A stretch of DNA of 64,000 bases, from positions 107,413-171,412 of the forward strand of contig JACVRA010000529.1 in NCBI GenBank assembly GCA_019828545.1. Direction: 5' to 3'. The stretch comes from Paracamarosporium sp. OC-R06-R3. Its lineage: Eukaryota > Ascomycota > Dothideomycetes > Pleosporales > Didymosphaeriaceae. The notes beneath the pieces are model-generated. The model ran no database searches, was not told the DNA's origin, and saw only the letters and a list, made by a program, of their open reading frames with translations. Shown piece by piece: positions 22,204 to 34,687 of the stretch (its first letter is position 1; the number at the start of each line of letters is the position of its first letter). Made by a program: the position numbers and the translations under genes.

Positions 22204-24207
22204 ATGTGCCGAATCGAAGAGAAGGTCTACATAGGGTCGGACGGAAGGAGAAGGACCTTTCAGGATACTTTCGAGTGTGACAGGGCCCGCCGTCGTGGAA
22301 AGCGCTGCTCTAAGCTCGAGAAAAGAACTAGAGAATACATTGGTGCGCCACCTATCGCTCGCGATGATGCGCCTTCGCCTGCTTCCAACAACCCACCCAC
22401 GCCCACTGGAGCAGGAAGTTTCCTCGTCGAAGAACGTAGACCATCAGCAAGCGGTCGACGTCCGTCATTGAAGCCTGGTAGCTCAGTGAAGCCTGAGATC
22501 ATCATATCAATCGGCGGTGGCTCTAGAAAAGGCAAGGACACCAAGTACCCACGAACTTATGTTCCCAAGACATACAAACGATCTTCTCTGGGTGCTTCAT
22601 CGACTACCTCTAACGAAATTGCTGTCGACTCACCAGGTTCGGACGCATCCTATCCTATCCGAACTGGTCTGCCAGAGACGGTCGTTCCTCAAACTCCTCC
22701 CTTCGGCCAGCCACACGGTTACACAACTAGACGTGTTGTGCCACAAAGCCACAGTCACTCCCACTCGGCCTCATCCGTTACCACGGATCAGACACCTTCG
22801 CTTTACACAACCTCGGAAACTGAACCTGAATCACCTTTGGGTCGCCACGTTCCCGAGTACCCTCGTACCATTGTCCACAACCCACGATCTCATCCTTCCC
22901 CACCAATCACGTCTCGTGGCCATGCCCAGCAGACGAGCGCTTACCGCACAACACTTGAGGTTCCCCACTCCTCGTCACGGGACACCAGCTCATCGCGCGA
23001 AAATGTAGGCGACTACTCTGACGTTGTTGATATGTATGCCTCTTCAAATGGCTCCAACGCAAGCTCAAGTCGCGATCGTGAGCCGCGACGCAAGAGGAAA
23101 GACAACGAGAGGAAGGACAGTGAGAGGAAGGATAGTGAGAGGAAGGACCACGAGAGGAAGCAACGTGAAGACGAGGAAGAGCGCCGTCTAGACGAGGAAC
23201 TGTTCAAGGCAACAGAGCAGGCGAAAAAGGAGGTTAGGTTTGCAACCCTGGAGACCGGTCGTTATGAGGAGAGAGATCGACTCCGCAAAGAGCAACATGA
23301 GAGGCAGAAAGCCGATGATCGCGAGAAGGAAAGGCAGCGGAAGCAGGACTCGGAAAAACGGACCACGAAAGAACCCGAGAAACGAGCGACAAAAAGACCC
23401 GAACGCGAGAAAACTCAGCCACCCACTCGCGACTTCACCAAGAAGCAATCAAGTGGCAGACATTCGCGCAGAAACTCCATGACCCAAGCAGACATTGATG
23501 AGCGCGATCGTCTCCTCTTACAGGAGCAATTGCAAATGTCTCTGGAGCGGACAGCTGCAGAACAACGAGAGCGCGAAGAACGTGCGGCAGAACTCATGCA
23601 GCAACGGTATGCGACGCGTCCTCAGCCTCATTCGACGCCGTCTTACCACGCCGAGGAGTCTCGCCCTCCCGCGTTTAGTGGTAAACGTCGAGAAAGCGTC
23701 TCCATGGACCCACCTCCGGTGAGCAACTTGGGAAGGACCAGCAGCACACGTCGTGCTTCTATAATCCAACCCAACCCACCAGCTCTGACACCTTTGACGA
23801 CGTCCTTTCCACAGCAGCAGACCTACTCTACACGTCCTCCGAGCTCGCACACGAACCAACCCTACAAGACACGTGAACAGCTTCCTTCGGCACGTTACTC
23901 GCCCTCGCAGCTGAATCACCCCTTCGCACAACCTCCTAGTGGCGCACCAAACTCGGGCAGGGAGAACAACCCTTTCGCTGCCCCATCGACCCGCCCTATT
24001 CACCCCTCTCATCCTCCAGTCCCGGTTGTGCACCACTATCCTCCTGTTTCACACAACGGAGCGTGGGATACCCAAGCTATGCAGAATGCTTTACCTTCCT
24101 ACCCTCCTAACCAGGCGGCGCAATACCCGGCACAAGGACCTACTCGGGCTCAGCAGGCCACCCTAAACATGAACCAAGCCTACCAGATGGAGGATGAATG
24201 GCGCTGA
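22204..24207 (+). CDS. Fungal-specific disordered protein with charged coiled coil, function unknown
   Basis: Single exon, 667 residues. A compact N-terminus (MCRIEEKVYIGSDGRRRTFQ, then FECDRARRRGKRCSKLEKRT) carries three cysteines and looks like the conserved part; such short Cys-containing starts recur in unannotated ascomycete proteins. Residues about 50-290 are low-complexity Ser/Pro/Thr. Residues about 295-480 are a highly charged Lys/Glu/Arg coiled-coil-like stretch that includes four copies of a five-residue ERKDS-type repeat (DNA 23101-23160). The last 190 residues are Pro/Gln/Ser-rich. No enzyme or DNA-binding motif is visible and no signal peptide or membrane segment. The long pyrimidine-rich leader suggests a regulated or highly expressed gene, but this is inference. 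Confidence 0.82.
   Translation: MCRIEEKVYIGSDGRRRTFQDTFECDRARRRGKRCSKLEKRTREYIGAPPIARDDAPSPASNNPPTPTGAGSFLVEERRPSASGRRPSLKPGSSVKPEIIISIGGGSRKGKDTKYPRTYVPKTYKRSSLGASSTTSNEIAVDSPGSDASYPIRTGLPETVVPQTPPFGQPHGYTTRRVVPQSHSHSHSASSVTTDQTPSLYTTSETEPESPLGRHVPEYPRTIVHNPRSHPSPPITSRGHAQQTSAYRTTLEVPHSSSRDTSSSRENVGDYSDVVDMYASSNGSNASSSRDREPRRKRKDNERKDSERKDSERKDHERKQREDEEERRLDEELFKATEQAKKEVRFATLETGRYEERDRLRKEQHERQKADDREKERQRKQDSEKRTTKEPEKRATKRPEREKTQPPTRDFTKKQSSGRHSRRNSMTQADIDERDRLLLQEQLQMSLERTAAEQREREERAAELMQQRYATRPQPHSTPSYHAEESRPPAFSGKRRESVSMDPPPVSNLGRTSSTRRASIIQPNPPALTPLTTSFPQQQTYSTRPPSSHTNQPYKTREQLPSARYSPSQLNHPFAQPPSGAPNSGRENNPFAAPSTRPIHPSHPPVPVVHHYPPVSHNGAWDTQAMQNALPSYPPNQAAQYPAQGPTRAQQATLNMNQAYQMEDEWR
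23101..23160 (+). repeat. 15-bp in-frame tandem repeat (ERKDS units)
   Basis: Four consecutive 15-base units inside the coding region at 22204-24207, each encoding Asp-Asn/Ser/His-Glu-Arg-Lys. Copies differ at one to three bases, mostly at the second codon. Confidence 0.85.
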
Positions 24208-25475
24208 ACGGTGATTGGACTGTTCTCTTCATTGAGTCTGCATTCTGTGGATTTCTTCTTCTCTTTCCTTTATGCTCTAGTCTTCGCGTTTTTCTATGTT
24301 AAGAAGCGGTGGATATTGAACATTCGAACACGCAAGGAAGGTATCTCGGTCTCCTTACTTCTGTAGAACATAGACTGGGCGTTTTGTTGTTATCTTTTCG
24401 ACGCCTTGTCCTTTACATTGCTTCTCTCTTGCTGTTGTAAGATGGATTGGCATGGATTGGCTGGATACTATACCCCGCATACACATTTGGAGCCCTCGCG
24501 GGCAGAAAAAATCATCTCGTATCTCGTACATTATCAAAAGTTTGTTTCGCTAGTAGACTCTAGATACCTCGTCATCATGGTTTCGTTATCGTGCAAGGCG
24601 TTTTTCCACAGCATCTAGCCAGCATCGCTGGGGGCCTAGTAGATAGTCCTGGAGTGCGGAGCCAGCCCGTCCATGACTATGTCACGGATGAATCCGTCGG
24701 ACATCATTACATATCGTAGCGTAGAATAGCGTAGCGCAGTATCCATATGGGACGCCTTACTTCTGCCTAGTCTACTTGCTTTTTCTGCGTGCCTGAGCGC
24801 CGTCTCAACAATGTGTGTGATATGGTGCGATGTGGTGCCTGGCACCCTCGTTGTCAGGCTAGGCTTGTAAGGGAAGAGGTCGGCGATAGGGAATAGGTAG
24901 TTGGATGCGTGGTCGGGGTACATGGGTCTTCGTTGAGGTTTGTTTTTAGAGTGAGGGGTTTGGGTGGGAGCGGGTTTGATATGGATGTTTGGAGGTAGGT
25001 TCGGTGTGGATGGTTGGAGTTGTGGTCATAGTTGGTCCTTGGTTACCGGCGAACTACTACGCAGAGACCTCGGAGACTAAGACTAAGAGTAGGGTGTTGT
25101 ATTTTTTGTGGAATGATTCTTGGTTCTTGGTTCTTGGTGTGGCTTTGGAGAGCGCCGAGTCACTGGAATAGGGGGATCGTTGCTATATCCGCGAGGCCTC
25201 GGTTGGCCGTGATATGGGGTCTCTGTGGAAAATACTTCGAGGTCATGTTGGCAGAATATGTTTGCAGGGGGTTTGATATTTTGTTCATTCATTCTGCTTG
25301 TCGCTAGATAATGTTAGGTCATGTCGACGCGTCCCATGGGGCATGGACACGTGCTCCCAAAAAGGTCTAGCGGGCTAAAACACGACGTCATGCCCCTCCA
25401 AGGTGGGCTGAGCGAAACGCATGTTTGCATCTGTACACGCGAATGCTTCCTTGAGCGTGTCGCTCTGTCGTCACA
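24208..25475. other. Intergenic
   Basis: About 1.3 kb between two plus-strand genes. Small imperfect direct repeats (GTAGCGTAGAATAGCGTAGC near 24715; TTGGTTCTTGG near 25120) but no gene seen. Confidence 0.5.
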
Positions 25476-28400
25476 ATGCCTGGCTTGGTTCGCAAGCTGC
25501 TAATCTTTGCTGCCGTGGATGGGCTTGTCCTCCAGCCCGCCCCGCCGCGCAACCATCCGCCGACAACACAACAGGCCATCAAGATCGACTACAAGGGCAA
25601 TGTCGGACCATTGCTCAAGGATCGCCGCCAGGAGGACACGGCCCCGGCGTCTCTGGAGGCTCACGGCATCATAGGTAAGATATGAGGATGTTGTCCTGAC
25701 CCAGATCGACTGACACGCGCACAGGTTTGCTCAAGGTCGCGACGTCGTACTTTCTCATCTCAATATGCGGACGCGAGCAAGTGGCCCAGGTCCGCGGAAA
25801 GCCCATCTACAAGGTTACCGACGTTGCTCTTATCCCACTTTCCTCGCAAGCCGACGCCGATAAAGCTATTGTTTCTGCCCGCGAGCATGTACAACGTCAT
25901 AGGAAGGCGAAAGGTCTGGGAGAGAGCGATTACGATAGCGATAGTGATGAGGAAGATGCGCCCAGTGTAACTGACTCGCTCGAGGAAGAACCGCCGGCAC
26001 CGCCTAGCGAGGTCAAGGATCCCGTCACCGGCCAGCAGGGTCCAGCCGACAGACGCACCAGCGTTGCCGAAGATGTGATGCAGCGCAGGGGTGTATACGG
26101 TCGCTTTGCAGACAAATGGTTCTCCAAGAAGGGATGGAAGGCCGACAAGCAGCGCGCACAGGGCATGAGTTCGACCGAGGATCTGCGCAAAGCCATGCCC
26201 AAGAACGTTGAGTCCGTACCAGAGGATGAGGAAGGTCCTGTGAGCCCATCCAGGCCCGAAGCGCTGCCAGTTGAAGACAAGGATGTGTCGGAGCCTATCA
26301 GCCCAGAAGAAATACCAAAAGCGCTTGGCGGCGAGAAGGATAGCACCACAGCCGCTCTACTGCCTAAGATCTTGCGCACCACCAAGATGTACTTTTCTTC
26401 TGGTAACTTTTTCTTCTCATACGACTACAACCTTTCGCATGGGATCGGGCAGCAACAGCCTAGCTCTAGTGTCCCACTTTCCAAGCAGTTCGACCCTTTG
26501 GTATGTCTCCTTGTTGCTTCATGTACTTGTGCGATGCTGATCGTTGGCAAAGTTCTTCTGGAACCAGCATATAATAACACCTTTTACCGATGCAGGCCAA
26601 CACAGTTTTGTACTTCCAATCATTCAAGGCTTTGTTGGCCAACGACCTTTCAGCATCAAGGTTGTTGACACAAAGTCCAACAGCGTTGTTATAGACCCCG
26701 ACTCTACTCCAAATGATATGGAATTGCAGTCAATGCACAAGAACAATTCAACTGAATCAATCACAAGTGCAGACGCGAATACGGACACGCCACCTCCAGA
26801 CCCTTCCAATGGCAAAGACTTCCTACTAACTCTTATTTCGCGCCGATCTATTAAAAGGGCTGGCCTTCGCTATCTCCGACGCGGTGTGGATGATGAAGGC
26901 AGTACAGCTAACAGTGTCGAGACTGAGCAGATCCTTTCGTCACCCACCTGGAACACGTCACAGGACAAGATATTCTCCTTCACTCAATTTCGCGGCTCGA
27001 TCCCCCTCTTCTTTTCCCAATCTCCGTATAGTTTAAAGCCGCAGGTGAACACGTGGGGTTCTACCGAAACGAATGCGAAAGCTTTCAGACGCCACTTTGC
27101 AGACCTTTCAGCAAGATACGGCTCCATATATGCCGCCTCTTTGGTTGACAAGCACGGGACTGAAGCAAAAATTGGAGACCTGTACGAGCGGCACTCTAAG
27201 CTACTCAACGAAAATGGCGGAATGGATGGCAGAGGCAAGAACTTGGATTTCGAGTGGTTCGACTTTCACCATGTCTGCCGAGGCATGCGTTTCGAAAACG
27301 TTTCTCTGCTTATGGACTCTATTGGACCATTTCTGAAATCAACGAGGTGGACGGAGATCTCTAATGACAGAGCTACGCAGACACAGTCCGGTGTATTGCG
27401 AACAAATTGCATGGATTGTCTCGATCGCACGAATGTTGTCCAATCAGCCTGCGCCCGAACGACACTCGAGGCTCAGCTGTCGGCTGGTGACTACAGTATT
27501 GATCTTCAGAACGATCCCAGCACGTCATGGTTCAACACGCTCTGGGCGGACAATGGCGACGCTATATCGAAGCAATATGCAGGAACCGCTGCGCTTAAGG
27601 GCGACTTCACTAGAACAAGGAAACGCCAGATAACTGGCGCACTGACTGATTTCGGGCTCACGTTGAGTAGGTACTACAACAACATCGTCAACGATTACTT
27701 TGCGCAAGCTGTTATCGACTACCTCCTTGGACGCGCGACCGACACGATCTTTGCCGAGTTTGAAGCAGACATGAAGAGCGCAGACTACTTTATCGATGTC
27801 AGGAAGGTGCGACAAGCAGCTATCGATCGCTCAGCCGGCATTGTGATAGAAGACAAAGACGAAGATCTTGTCGCTGGGTGGACGTTGAGCGTACCAACAT
27901 CAGCTGATCATCTCAAAACTGCCACTTTCGAAGAAGCGATCCTACTGCTTACCGAGAAGGCGCTGTATTTCTGCCGTCTAGACTGGGGTACTGAGAAAGT
28001 CCGCGAATTCGAGCGCATCGAGCTTGAGAATGTGGAGAGCGTCTTCCGCGGCGTCTACATAACCAGCACTTTGGCAGCACGCCACATGGACGAACAGAAG
28101 AACGTCGGGTTTGTGATTGGGTACCGGGCAGAGTTGGGTGGGGAGCTCGTGCGGCGCAACACACGCTCGCTTGATTCAGGGAAAAGTGGTGCCCCATCCG
28201 AAGACAAGCCATCTTCGAAGTCGAATGCGACTCAGGCAACTGGTCGGTTCCTTGCATTCAAAGCACTTCCACCACGCACGAGCATTCCGGCATCTGGGGA
28301 GGCTACAGAAACGCCAGAGAATGAGGTAGAGGTTGTCAAAGGGATATGTGAAGAGATTGCAAAGGCGGTGAATAATACGAGAACGAAGGAGCCGGTGAAG

Positions 28401-28565
28401 CCTAACATCCCTGGAACGGATCACGAGGAGAAGCTTGGAGACGAGGCTCAGATGAGAAGGCTGGACGTCGAGAAGAAGGATATCATCAGCTTGACGGATG
28501 CGAAGAGAAGTACGGGGTATGTGGAGACGCTGGCGTATTCGATGAAGAAGTTGGTTTGGGGATAA
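25476..28565 (+). CDS. SAC-domain phosphoinositide phosphatase, Sac2/INPP5F-like
   Basis: Removes phosphates from phosphoinositides on membranes of the endosomal or secretory system. Exons 25476-25674, 25725-26500 and 26553-28565 give 995 residues. The SAC domain occupies roughly residues 50-680, interrupted near 100-245 by an acidic, low-complexity insertion (DSDSDEEDAPSVTDSLEEE and more). Family motifs include YFSSGNFFFSYDYNLSH, WNQHII, FTQFRGSIPLFFSQ and the catalytic P-loop RTNCMDCLDRTN, with the CX5R signature at C611-R617. After the SAC domain, DEDLVAGWTLSVPTS and LLLTEKALYFCRLDW with ELENVESVFRG resemble the hSac2 homology domain, which distinguishes this protein from ER Sac1. Fittingly, no C-terminal transmembrane pair is seen. 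Start at 25476 gives MPGLVRKLLIFAAVDGLVLQP, the usual SAC start. Confidence 0.92.
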
Positions 28566-28825
28566 TATGGGTAGCAAGGACTGGATACATAAGATGATAC
28601 CACATAGAAGCTGTAATGATGGGAGCATTTGTTTTCTCCTCAGACTACCGGCCACCGAGGCATGTGTATGTTTCTTCAGTACATGTGATATGCACCATTT
28701 GCTTGGTAAGGATTATGAATATAGTTGATGAGGTGCGATTCATATCAACGGACGTGTCCCAAAACGCGCGATTCATGAGGCCCCCACTCCCCAGAGCTCG
28801 TGTGTTCTCCGTGTGTTGTTCGAGG

Positions 28826-29020
28826 GTCCAGACAAGTCCCCGCGACTCCGGGTCTGCGTGGAGTGATCATGCAATCTTTTTCGTCTCCATGTGATGCTCG
28901 CGTAGCAAGTAGCTTACAAGTGCGAATCAGTGGTCCAGACAAGTCCCAATATTGTCGATTCAACGAGACTCCACCTCCAATCACATTTTGTCGTCCTCGT
29001 GCAATGCTTGAAACAGCAAG
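28826..29020. repeat. Diverged tandem duplication, about 107-bp period
   Basis: GTCCAGACAAGTCCC occurs at about 28827 and 28932, each followed by a similar stretch that ends in GCAAG after a TTTT-CGTC and TGATGCT/CAATGCT core. Similarity outside the 15-base anchor is loose. Confidence 0.4.
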
Positions 29021-30370
29021 CGGACCGATGGAGTGTCCGAATCCCGAGGACACGCCATGGGTGGAGACGCCATTTGCGCGGCAGCATTACGATCAGCGGC
29101 TGTTCATTCCTCGTTGGGTAGCGTATCCGCCAGAGGTTTTGCGATGCTCTTGTTGTTGCAAGTCGTTGTCGGAGATGGTGAGGATTCATTAGCATGCTGT
29201 GGCCCTGAGCGGCTACAATGGATCGCTCTTGATGCTCCTGTGCAACGGTCCCGCCACTCATCCTCCCAAGACAACCCTCTGCAAGACAACACAATACCGA
29301 AATCATCAGATGATTGAGGCTCTGCGCGACGCCCTAGGCCTACCACTAGGAAAAAGCCATTTCCGAAACCCACACGCCACCCGCCGCCGCCGTTGACCTC
29401 ACCGGCAGCTCAATGGCGCTAGAAACGCCAAAGCACGGACGAATCCGCTCCCTGGGACGCGCCTCCCACGTCCCATAGCAAAGTGCGCAAAAGCTCAGCG
29501 AGGTGACAGACTGAACTCGGTTCCACTGCGGTCTTTCCAAAGCGATACGGCGTACGGCGTACGGCTCCGCTTCCCCTCGTTTTGCACGCGCCGTCGTGAT
29601 CTAGGGAGCATGTGCCCTAAAGACACCGAGAAAACTCGGTTCTCGGCATCCTCAAGGCGCAGTCGAAGCGGCAGACGCTCGAGCTAGAGTGGGATGGTTA
29701 CATGGTGCCCTTGGAAAAACGGGTCGACGTCAGCGGCGCTGGACGCGGATTGGTGCGTGCTTCGGAAGAGTGATGGATTTTTTTCGAAACCCGGGTGACG
29801 TCACGCACAGGGCGCTCTCGTGTCTCATCAGCTGGACAACCTCAATATTCTCGTCCATCAGAGTACGCCGGGAGTCGATGATGAATCGAGAAGCATTGCG
29901 CTGTTTGCAGTCCATCATGGGACGAACAATAGCTGCCGGTGGTGTGAACAAAGAAGCATGCACGGCGCATCTGCTGCATTAAGCCGCTTATGACGATCGC
30001 AACACCATCGGCAGACGATGTACAAGCAAGATGAGCCCGGCCTTGTCCGCCGCCCAATTGCTTGTTTCTGGCTATTCGCAGCCCCTGCCGCTCAGCTGCG
30101 TACCCACACATCTACTTGCTATACCTGCCATGCCCCTGCAAGGCCAATCAACGTCTCCACCTCCGGAGCCTATACTCGAAAGGGCAGTCCTAGAGATTTG
30201 GAGCGGAGCGGGAGATGAGAGCGTGACAAGTGAGCACAGACGCTCGTTGGACTGACCATCTCCAGGCGGGGCACCACGTTTCTTGCTTGGGGGTTAGACC
30301 TGCGGGTTGAATGCTTGGGGGTGGGTCAGGGCACAAGTCGGGCGTCCCGAGGCTCGACCATGTACCGTCG

Positions 30371-30378
30371 TATATAAG
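30371..30378 (+). promoter_or_regulatory. TATA box of sugar transporter gene
   Basis: TATATAAG lies 93 bases upstream of the ATG at 30464, at a distance usual for a fungal core promoter. Confidence 0.6.
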
Positions 30379-30463
30379 CCTGGGGTTTCCGCCTCGCTGG
30401 GTGTTTCATTGCCTGGCAGCTCAGTATCTTACATTGGGGTCTTACTCCACCGGTTCAGCCAAT

Positions 30464-32163
30464 ATGTACAAAATCGGAAATATCTATGGCATCACAGCCA
30501 TCTCCGTCATTGGCGGAGGGCTGTTTGGCTTTGATATCAGTTCCATGAGCGCTATGTACGCCCTCGTAACGTAAGATTGCAGTACAAAACTGACGGAATC
30601 GCAGTCTTCCCACACAACAATATCGATGCTATTTCAACCAAGGGCCTTCCTATGCAGATGATCCAGATGGATGCTCAGGTCCCTCTGCCGACGTCCAGGG
30701 TGGTATCACTGCTGCTATGCCTGGTGGTTCTTTCTGCGGTGCTCTCCTCTCCGGCTACATCACCGATAAACTCGGTCGAAAATATGCAATCCAGGTTGGC
30801 TCCGTCATCTGGTGCATTGGTTCCATCATCTCTTGCGCTTCTCAGAACATTGGTATGCTCATCGTTGGCCGTTTCATCAACGGTATCGCCGTCGGTATCT
30901 GCTCTGCACAAGTCCCCGTCTACGTCTCCGAATTGGCTCCTCCCTCAAAACGTGGTCGTGTCGTCGGTGCACAACAATGGGCCATCACTTGGGGTATCCT
31001 TATCATGTTCTACATCTCTTACGGCTGCACTTTCCTAGAAGGAGCGAAGGCATGGCGTGTCCCATGGGGTCTCCAGATGCTTCCCGCTGTGTTCCTCTTC
31101 TTCGGCCTGATGCTGCTGCCCGAATCGCCACGTTGGCTCGCCCGCCACGACAGGTGGGAAGAGTGCCATGATGTGCTCACCTTGGTACACGGAAAGGGCG
31201 ATCCTAATGCGCCGTTTGTCGCGCTCGAGATGAACGAAATCAAGCAGATGATTGAGTTTGAGAGACAGAATGCGGACGTGTCAATCAAGGAGCTTTTCCG
31301 CCCCAGGATGTTGAACCGTCTGCACATTGGTGTCTTCACGCAGATCTGGAGTCAGTTGACTGGTATGAACGTCATGATGTACTACGTAAGTTATAACTAC
31401 CACACCATATTTTGAAGTGAATGCATAAGCTAACATTTATAAGATTACCTACGTCTTTGGTATGGCTGGTCTTAAGGGAAACAACAACCTCGTCGCCTCA
31501 TCCATCCAATACGTAATCAACGTTTTCATGACCATCTTCGCCCTCATCTTCATTGACCGCTGGGGTCGCCGCATGCCTCTAATCATCGGCGCACTCCTCA
31601 TGGCAACCTGGATGTACGCCAACGCTGGCCTAATGGCCTCTTACGGCCACAAAGCCCCACCGGGCGGTCTCAACAACATTGCTGAGCAGTCCTGGGAAAT
31701 CGGTGGTGCTCCCGCCAAAGCCGTCATCGCATGCACATACCTCTTCGTCGCATCCTACGCTCCCACATGGGGTCCCGTATCCTGGGTCTACCCGCCCGAG
31801 CTCTTCCCACTGCGCGTACGTGGCAAGGCTGTCGCCATCACCACGGCATCAAACTGGATCTTCAACTTTGCGCTCAGCTACTTCGTCCCTCCTGCGTTCG
31901 TCAACATCCAGTGGAAGGTGTACATTATCTTCGGTGTCTTCTGCACTGCCATGGCTATCCATGTATTCTTCTGCTTCCCTGAGACGAGCGGCAAGACACT
32001 TGAGGATGTTGAGGAAATGTTCTTGAGCGGCGTGCCGGCCTGGAAGACAAGTGTTGATTACCACAGCACGAGGAAGGCCGAGGCGGGTGACTTGAACGAT
32101 AAGGAGAAGGCTATGCATCATGAGCAGAGCCCCGAGAGAGTCGAGGATGCCCCCAAGGCTTAG
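30464..32163 (+). CDS. MFS sugar transporter (hexose transporter family)
   Basis: Twelve-helix proton-coupled or facilitative sugar carrier of the plasma membrane. Exons 30464-30555, 30605-31385 and 31444-32163 encode 530 residues; the introns are 49 and 58 bases. The first join yields SSMSAILPTQQYRCYFNQG, matching the usual start of fungal hexose transporters. Signatures: GGLFGFDISSMS in helix 1, ITAAMPGGSF, TDKLGRKYAIQ, the PESPR motif (LLPESPRWLARHDR, about residue 200), FIDRWGRRMPLI, and the terminal FPETSGKTLEDVEEMF. Sugar specificity is not readable; high-affinity glucose transporters of filamentous fungi look like this. The neighbours are not obviously linked, although a sugar carrier fits the wall- and glycan-related genes nearby. 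Confidence 0.95.
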
Positions 32164-32864
32164 ATTGGATAATTTGTGGATACACGGTCATATGGCGGAG
32201 TAATGTGGGTAATGTGGGGATAGAAGAGGGGAAGTGGAGATGTGAGACGATTTTTTCCAAATGTGAATACTTTACGAATATATGTGAACATTTCTACATG
32301 GCATCTTACGTGCTTGCAGGCAGTGATCGTATTCTAGATTAGAGGTTGATATGTTATTGTACGTCCACGTCGTGGTTCGAACGATGCTTCTATAAGAGTA
32401 TCCCATACCTGCCTCGGTTAGAGTGTACCAGACCTTCGACCCGCTCCGCATTTCCACCCTCAATAGTACTTCAGAAGTCTTGAATGTTGGCTATGCCAAT
32501 GCGATATTGCGATGATGGACATTTTCGAAATCTCCGCTCTCTCGGCTTACCATTCCACTGCGTCCTGTCACCATGTTCACGCATCATAATGAAATCAGGC
32601 ATGCCGTCTGGTCTTTACCACATCGCCAGAGCACAAGCATTCAAACGCGTGGTAGTCTGAGGCACCCTAGGCTCCATATGCGACTACTGCGCAACGCCGC
32701 GTCCATGGCTTTGGGAGACGTAGTTGCAACGCGTACATGACGTCGTGTCGCATGGTTGGTCACACGACTCCCGATACTTGGAAAGGCAACCTCGGCGTGG
32801 GGTAAGTTAGTGACGAACAGACAGAATACAGATGACCGGTGAAATATTGCTAGTTTCAAAGGGA
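32164..32864. other. Intergenic, convergent 3' regions
   Basis: About 700 bases between the converging sugar transporter and DUF1996 genes. Nothing recognised. Confidence 0.5.
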
Positions 32865-33899
32865 CTACATGTTGCCCATCATCTCCAAGCTCTTGTGGTA
32901 ATCGCTCGTCCCACCCTCTGGATCCCGATCCTTTGGCTTGCAGTTCTGGTTAAAGGGTATCTTTCCCTTCCCATGAGCGCCGTCGATAGCCATGAAAGAC
33001 TGTCCTTTTGCTTTGAGCATGTTCTGGGCGGCGTCCTCGTACCATCCGTTGATGAAGTCGCCATGGAAACAGTATCCATCACCGATCTTTGACACACGTT
33101 AGCATGCGTTCTTTTCCTGGGCCCTGCATCAAGAATAGGGTAATCCTTACCTCACCACAGGCAAGCTTGAACGGTGGGACTCCGCTCCATCCACCCGGAA
33201 TAGCAGCCCTGGTGTTGTACCTCACCGAGAACCTCAGACTCGGCATCCTTTTCATCCCGCTCGGGCAATTTCCCCCAGGACTAGCAGCCGCATAAGCATA
33301 CTCTGTGACTTTAGCTGGGTTCACGCAGTCAGGGAATCTAATGATTGCTTGCATGTGAGCTCCACAGGTTCCTCGAGGGAACGCAGCTCGCGGGCGACTG
33401 TTGCGGTCATCTGCCCCCGTGTCGCACCACCACGTTATCATAGTGACTTTCTCGTCGATGTCTGACTGCGACTTTGCAGACGCGTTACCCGCGACCATGT
33501 GCAGGTCGCGTGGGAAGGGGATCTCAGCGCGGTCGATGTTCTCGTAGTACGTTTTGAAGGTGGCTGGGTATATCTCGGTGTAGGTATCGCCCTTGACGTA
33601 GTATAGAGTTGGTGCCCCTGGGTTCATTGGTCTGTGCTCACATGCGTATGGATGGGGTGTAGATGCGTACAGTATACCGATAGATCATTCGGGTTCTCGC
33701 CAGAGGGACATCCCTTCTGTAGCTCTTCTGTAGTCGGTAGGACTTTGGTGACGGCGTCGGAGCCGTAGAAAGAGTGCATGTGGGAAGCATATTTTCCTGG
33801 GAGGACGATTGGATCGATGTTCTTTCTCATAAAAGGCTTGTGCTCGATGTCCGTCAACGCGGCAGCAGTGCCTGCCAGGGCAAGAAAGGTAACGCGCAT
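32865..33899 (-). CDS. Secreted DUF1996 protein
   Basis: Exons 33671-33899, 33151-33617 and 32865-33086 give 305 residues. Introns are phase 1 and phase 0. An N-terminal signal peptide is evident (MRVTFLALAGTAAALT). The DUF1996 hallmarks follow in order: SHMHSFYGSDAV, ELQKGCPSGENPNDLSVYWA (restored across intron 1), PTLYYVKGD, TWWCDTGAD, FPRGTCGAHMQAIIRFPDCV, and after the last intron DGYCFHGDFINGW. Conserved His, Cys and Asp in these motifs suggest a metal or carbohydrate-related role, but the biochemical function of DUF1996 is not established. Some relatives carry a wall-binding WSC domain; this one does not. The terminal EMMGNM is short, with no GPI tail. A TATA box lies upstream. Confidence 0.93.
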
Positions 33900-34687
33900 A
33901 GTGGGCGTGACTGGATCAGTGGCGAGATCTGAGGGACTTGAGCGTAAAGATGGTGTTAAGGTATATATATCTCGCTTGTGATGCCGGCATGTTGGATGGT
34001 GTGGGGTAGAACTGCCGGTGAATCTTCTTAATTTACAGTCCCCTATTTGCCGCTATTGATTCTTCCAATCAGTGAATCAGGCCGAATGACTTGGAACACA
34101 GAAAATCTAAAGACCTGCAAACATGACTTTTGATTTGACAGGAGTGCCCCATATTGTGCGACCACAGATGTGGGCCAATGCCTGGCTACTTTGGATATTG
34201 GAGTGAAGGACGGAGAAATGTCGGAGTTGCAATGACTCTAAAAAGATTCTCAAGAGGTGTTAACGAAGTACATCGATCGAGATTGGCCAATCTACATTCT
34301 TGACGAAGAGTGAAGTTGGGTTATAGAAAGTGAAGGTAGACCTCTATCAGCACATGTCTTCCTCGAGCTGCAAATCGTATTATGTAGTTTACTAATGGGT
34401 ATCTTCGCTTTACAAGAATAAAAACTTCGTCGGAGGATCGTCGGCACAGCCGACATTGTGTAATTACACAGGAGCTCTGTCGAGCTGAGTTCCATGCTTT
34501 GTCCCGGATTACTGCGTGTAGAACGAGCTGTCTAGTCAAATGTTTTTGGCTCGGGTTCTTTTCGTATCGAAAGTCATCCTGAATCTCATTGACTCCCGCG
34601 GTTGATACGCTTAAGATTAATCGTAAGCCCTGGATATTGATAGCGAACGAAACGGCGCTTGACTATCGCCGAAGCGCGTCCCTCGAC
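33900..34687. other. Intergenic
   Basis: About 790 bases between two minus-strand genes. It contains the DUF1996 promoter and the 3' flank of the next gene; nothing else recognised. Confidence 0.5.
33961..33970 (-). promoter_or_regulatory. TATA box of DUF1996 gene
   Basis: On the minus strand ATATATATAC lies about 62-71 bases upstream of the ATG at 33899. Confidence 0.5.

Larger units (their letters stand above)
28566..30463. other. Intergenic with a diverged duplication and a TATA box
   Basis: About 1.9 kb between two plus-strand genes. A motif is repeated at about 28826 and 28933. Base composition changes to GC-rich near 29.4-29.7 kb. A good TATA box sits at 30371. No gene recognised. Confidence 0.5.
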
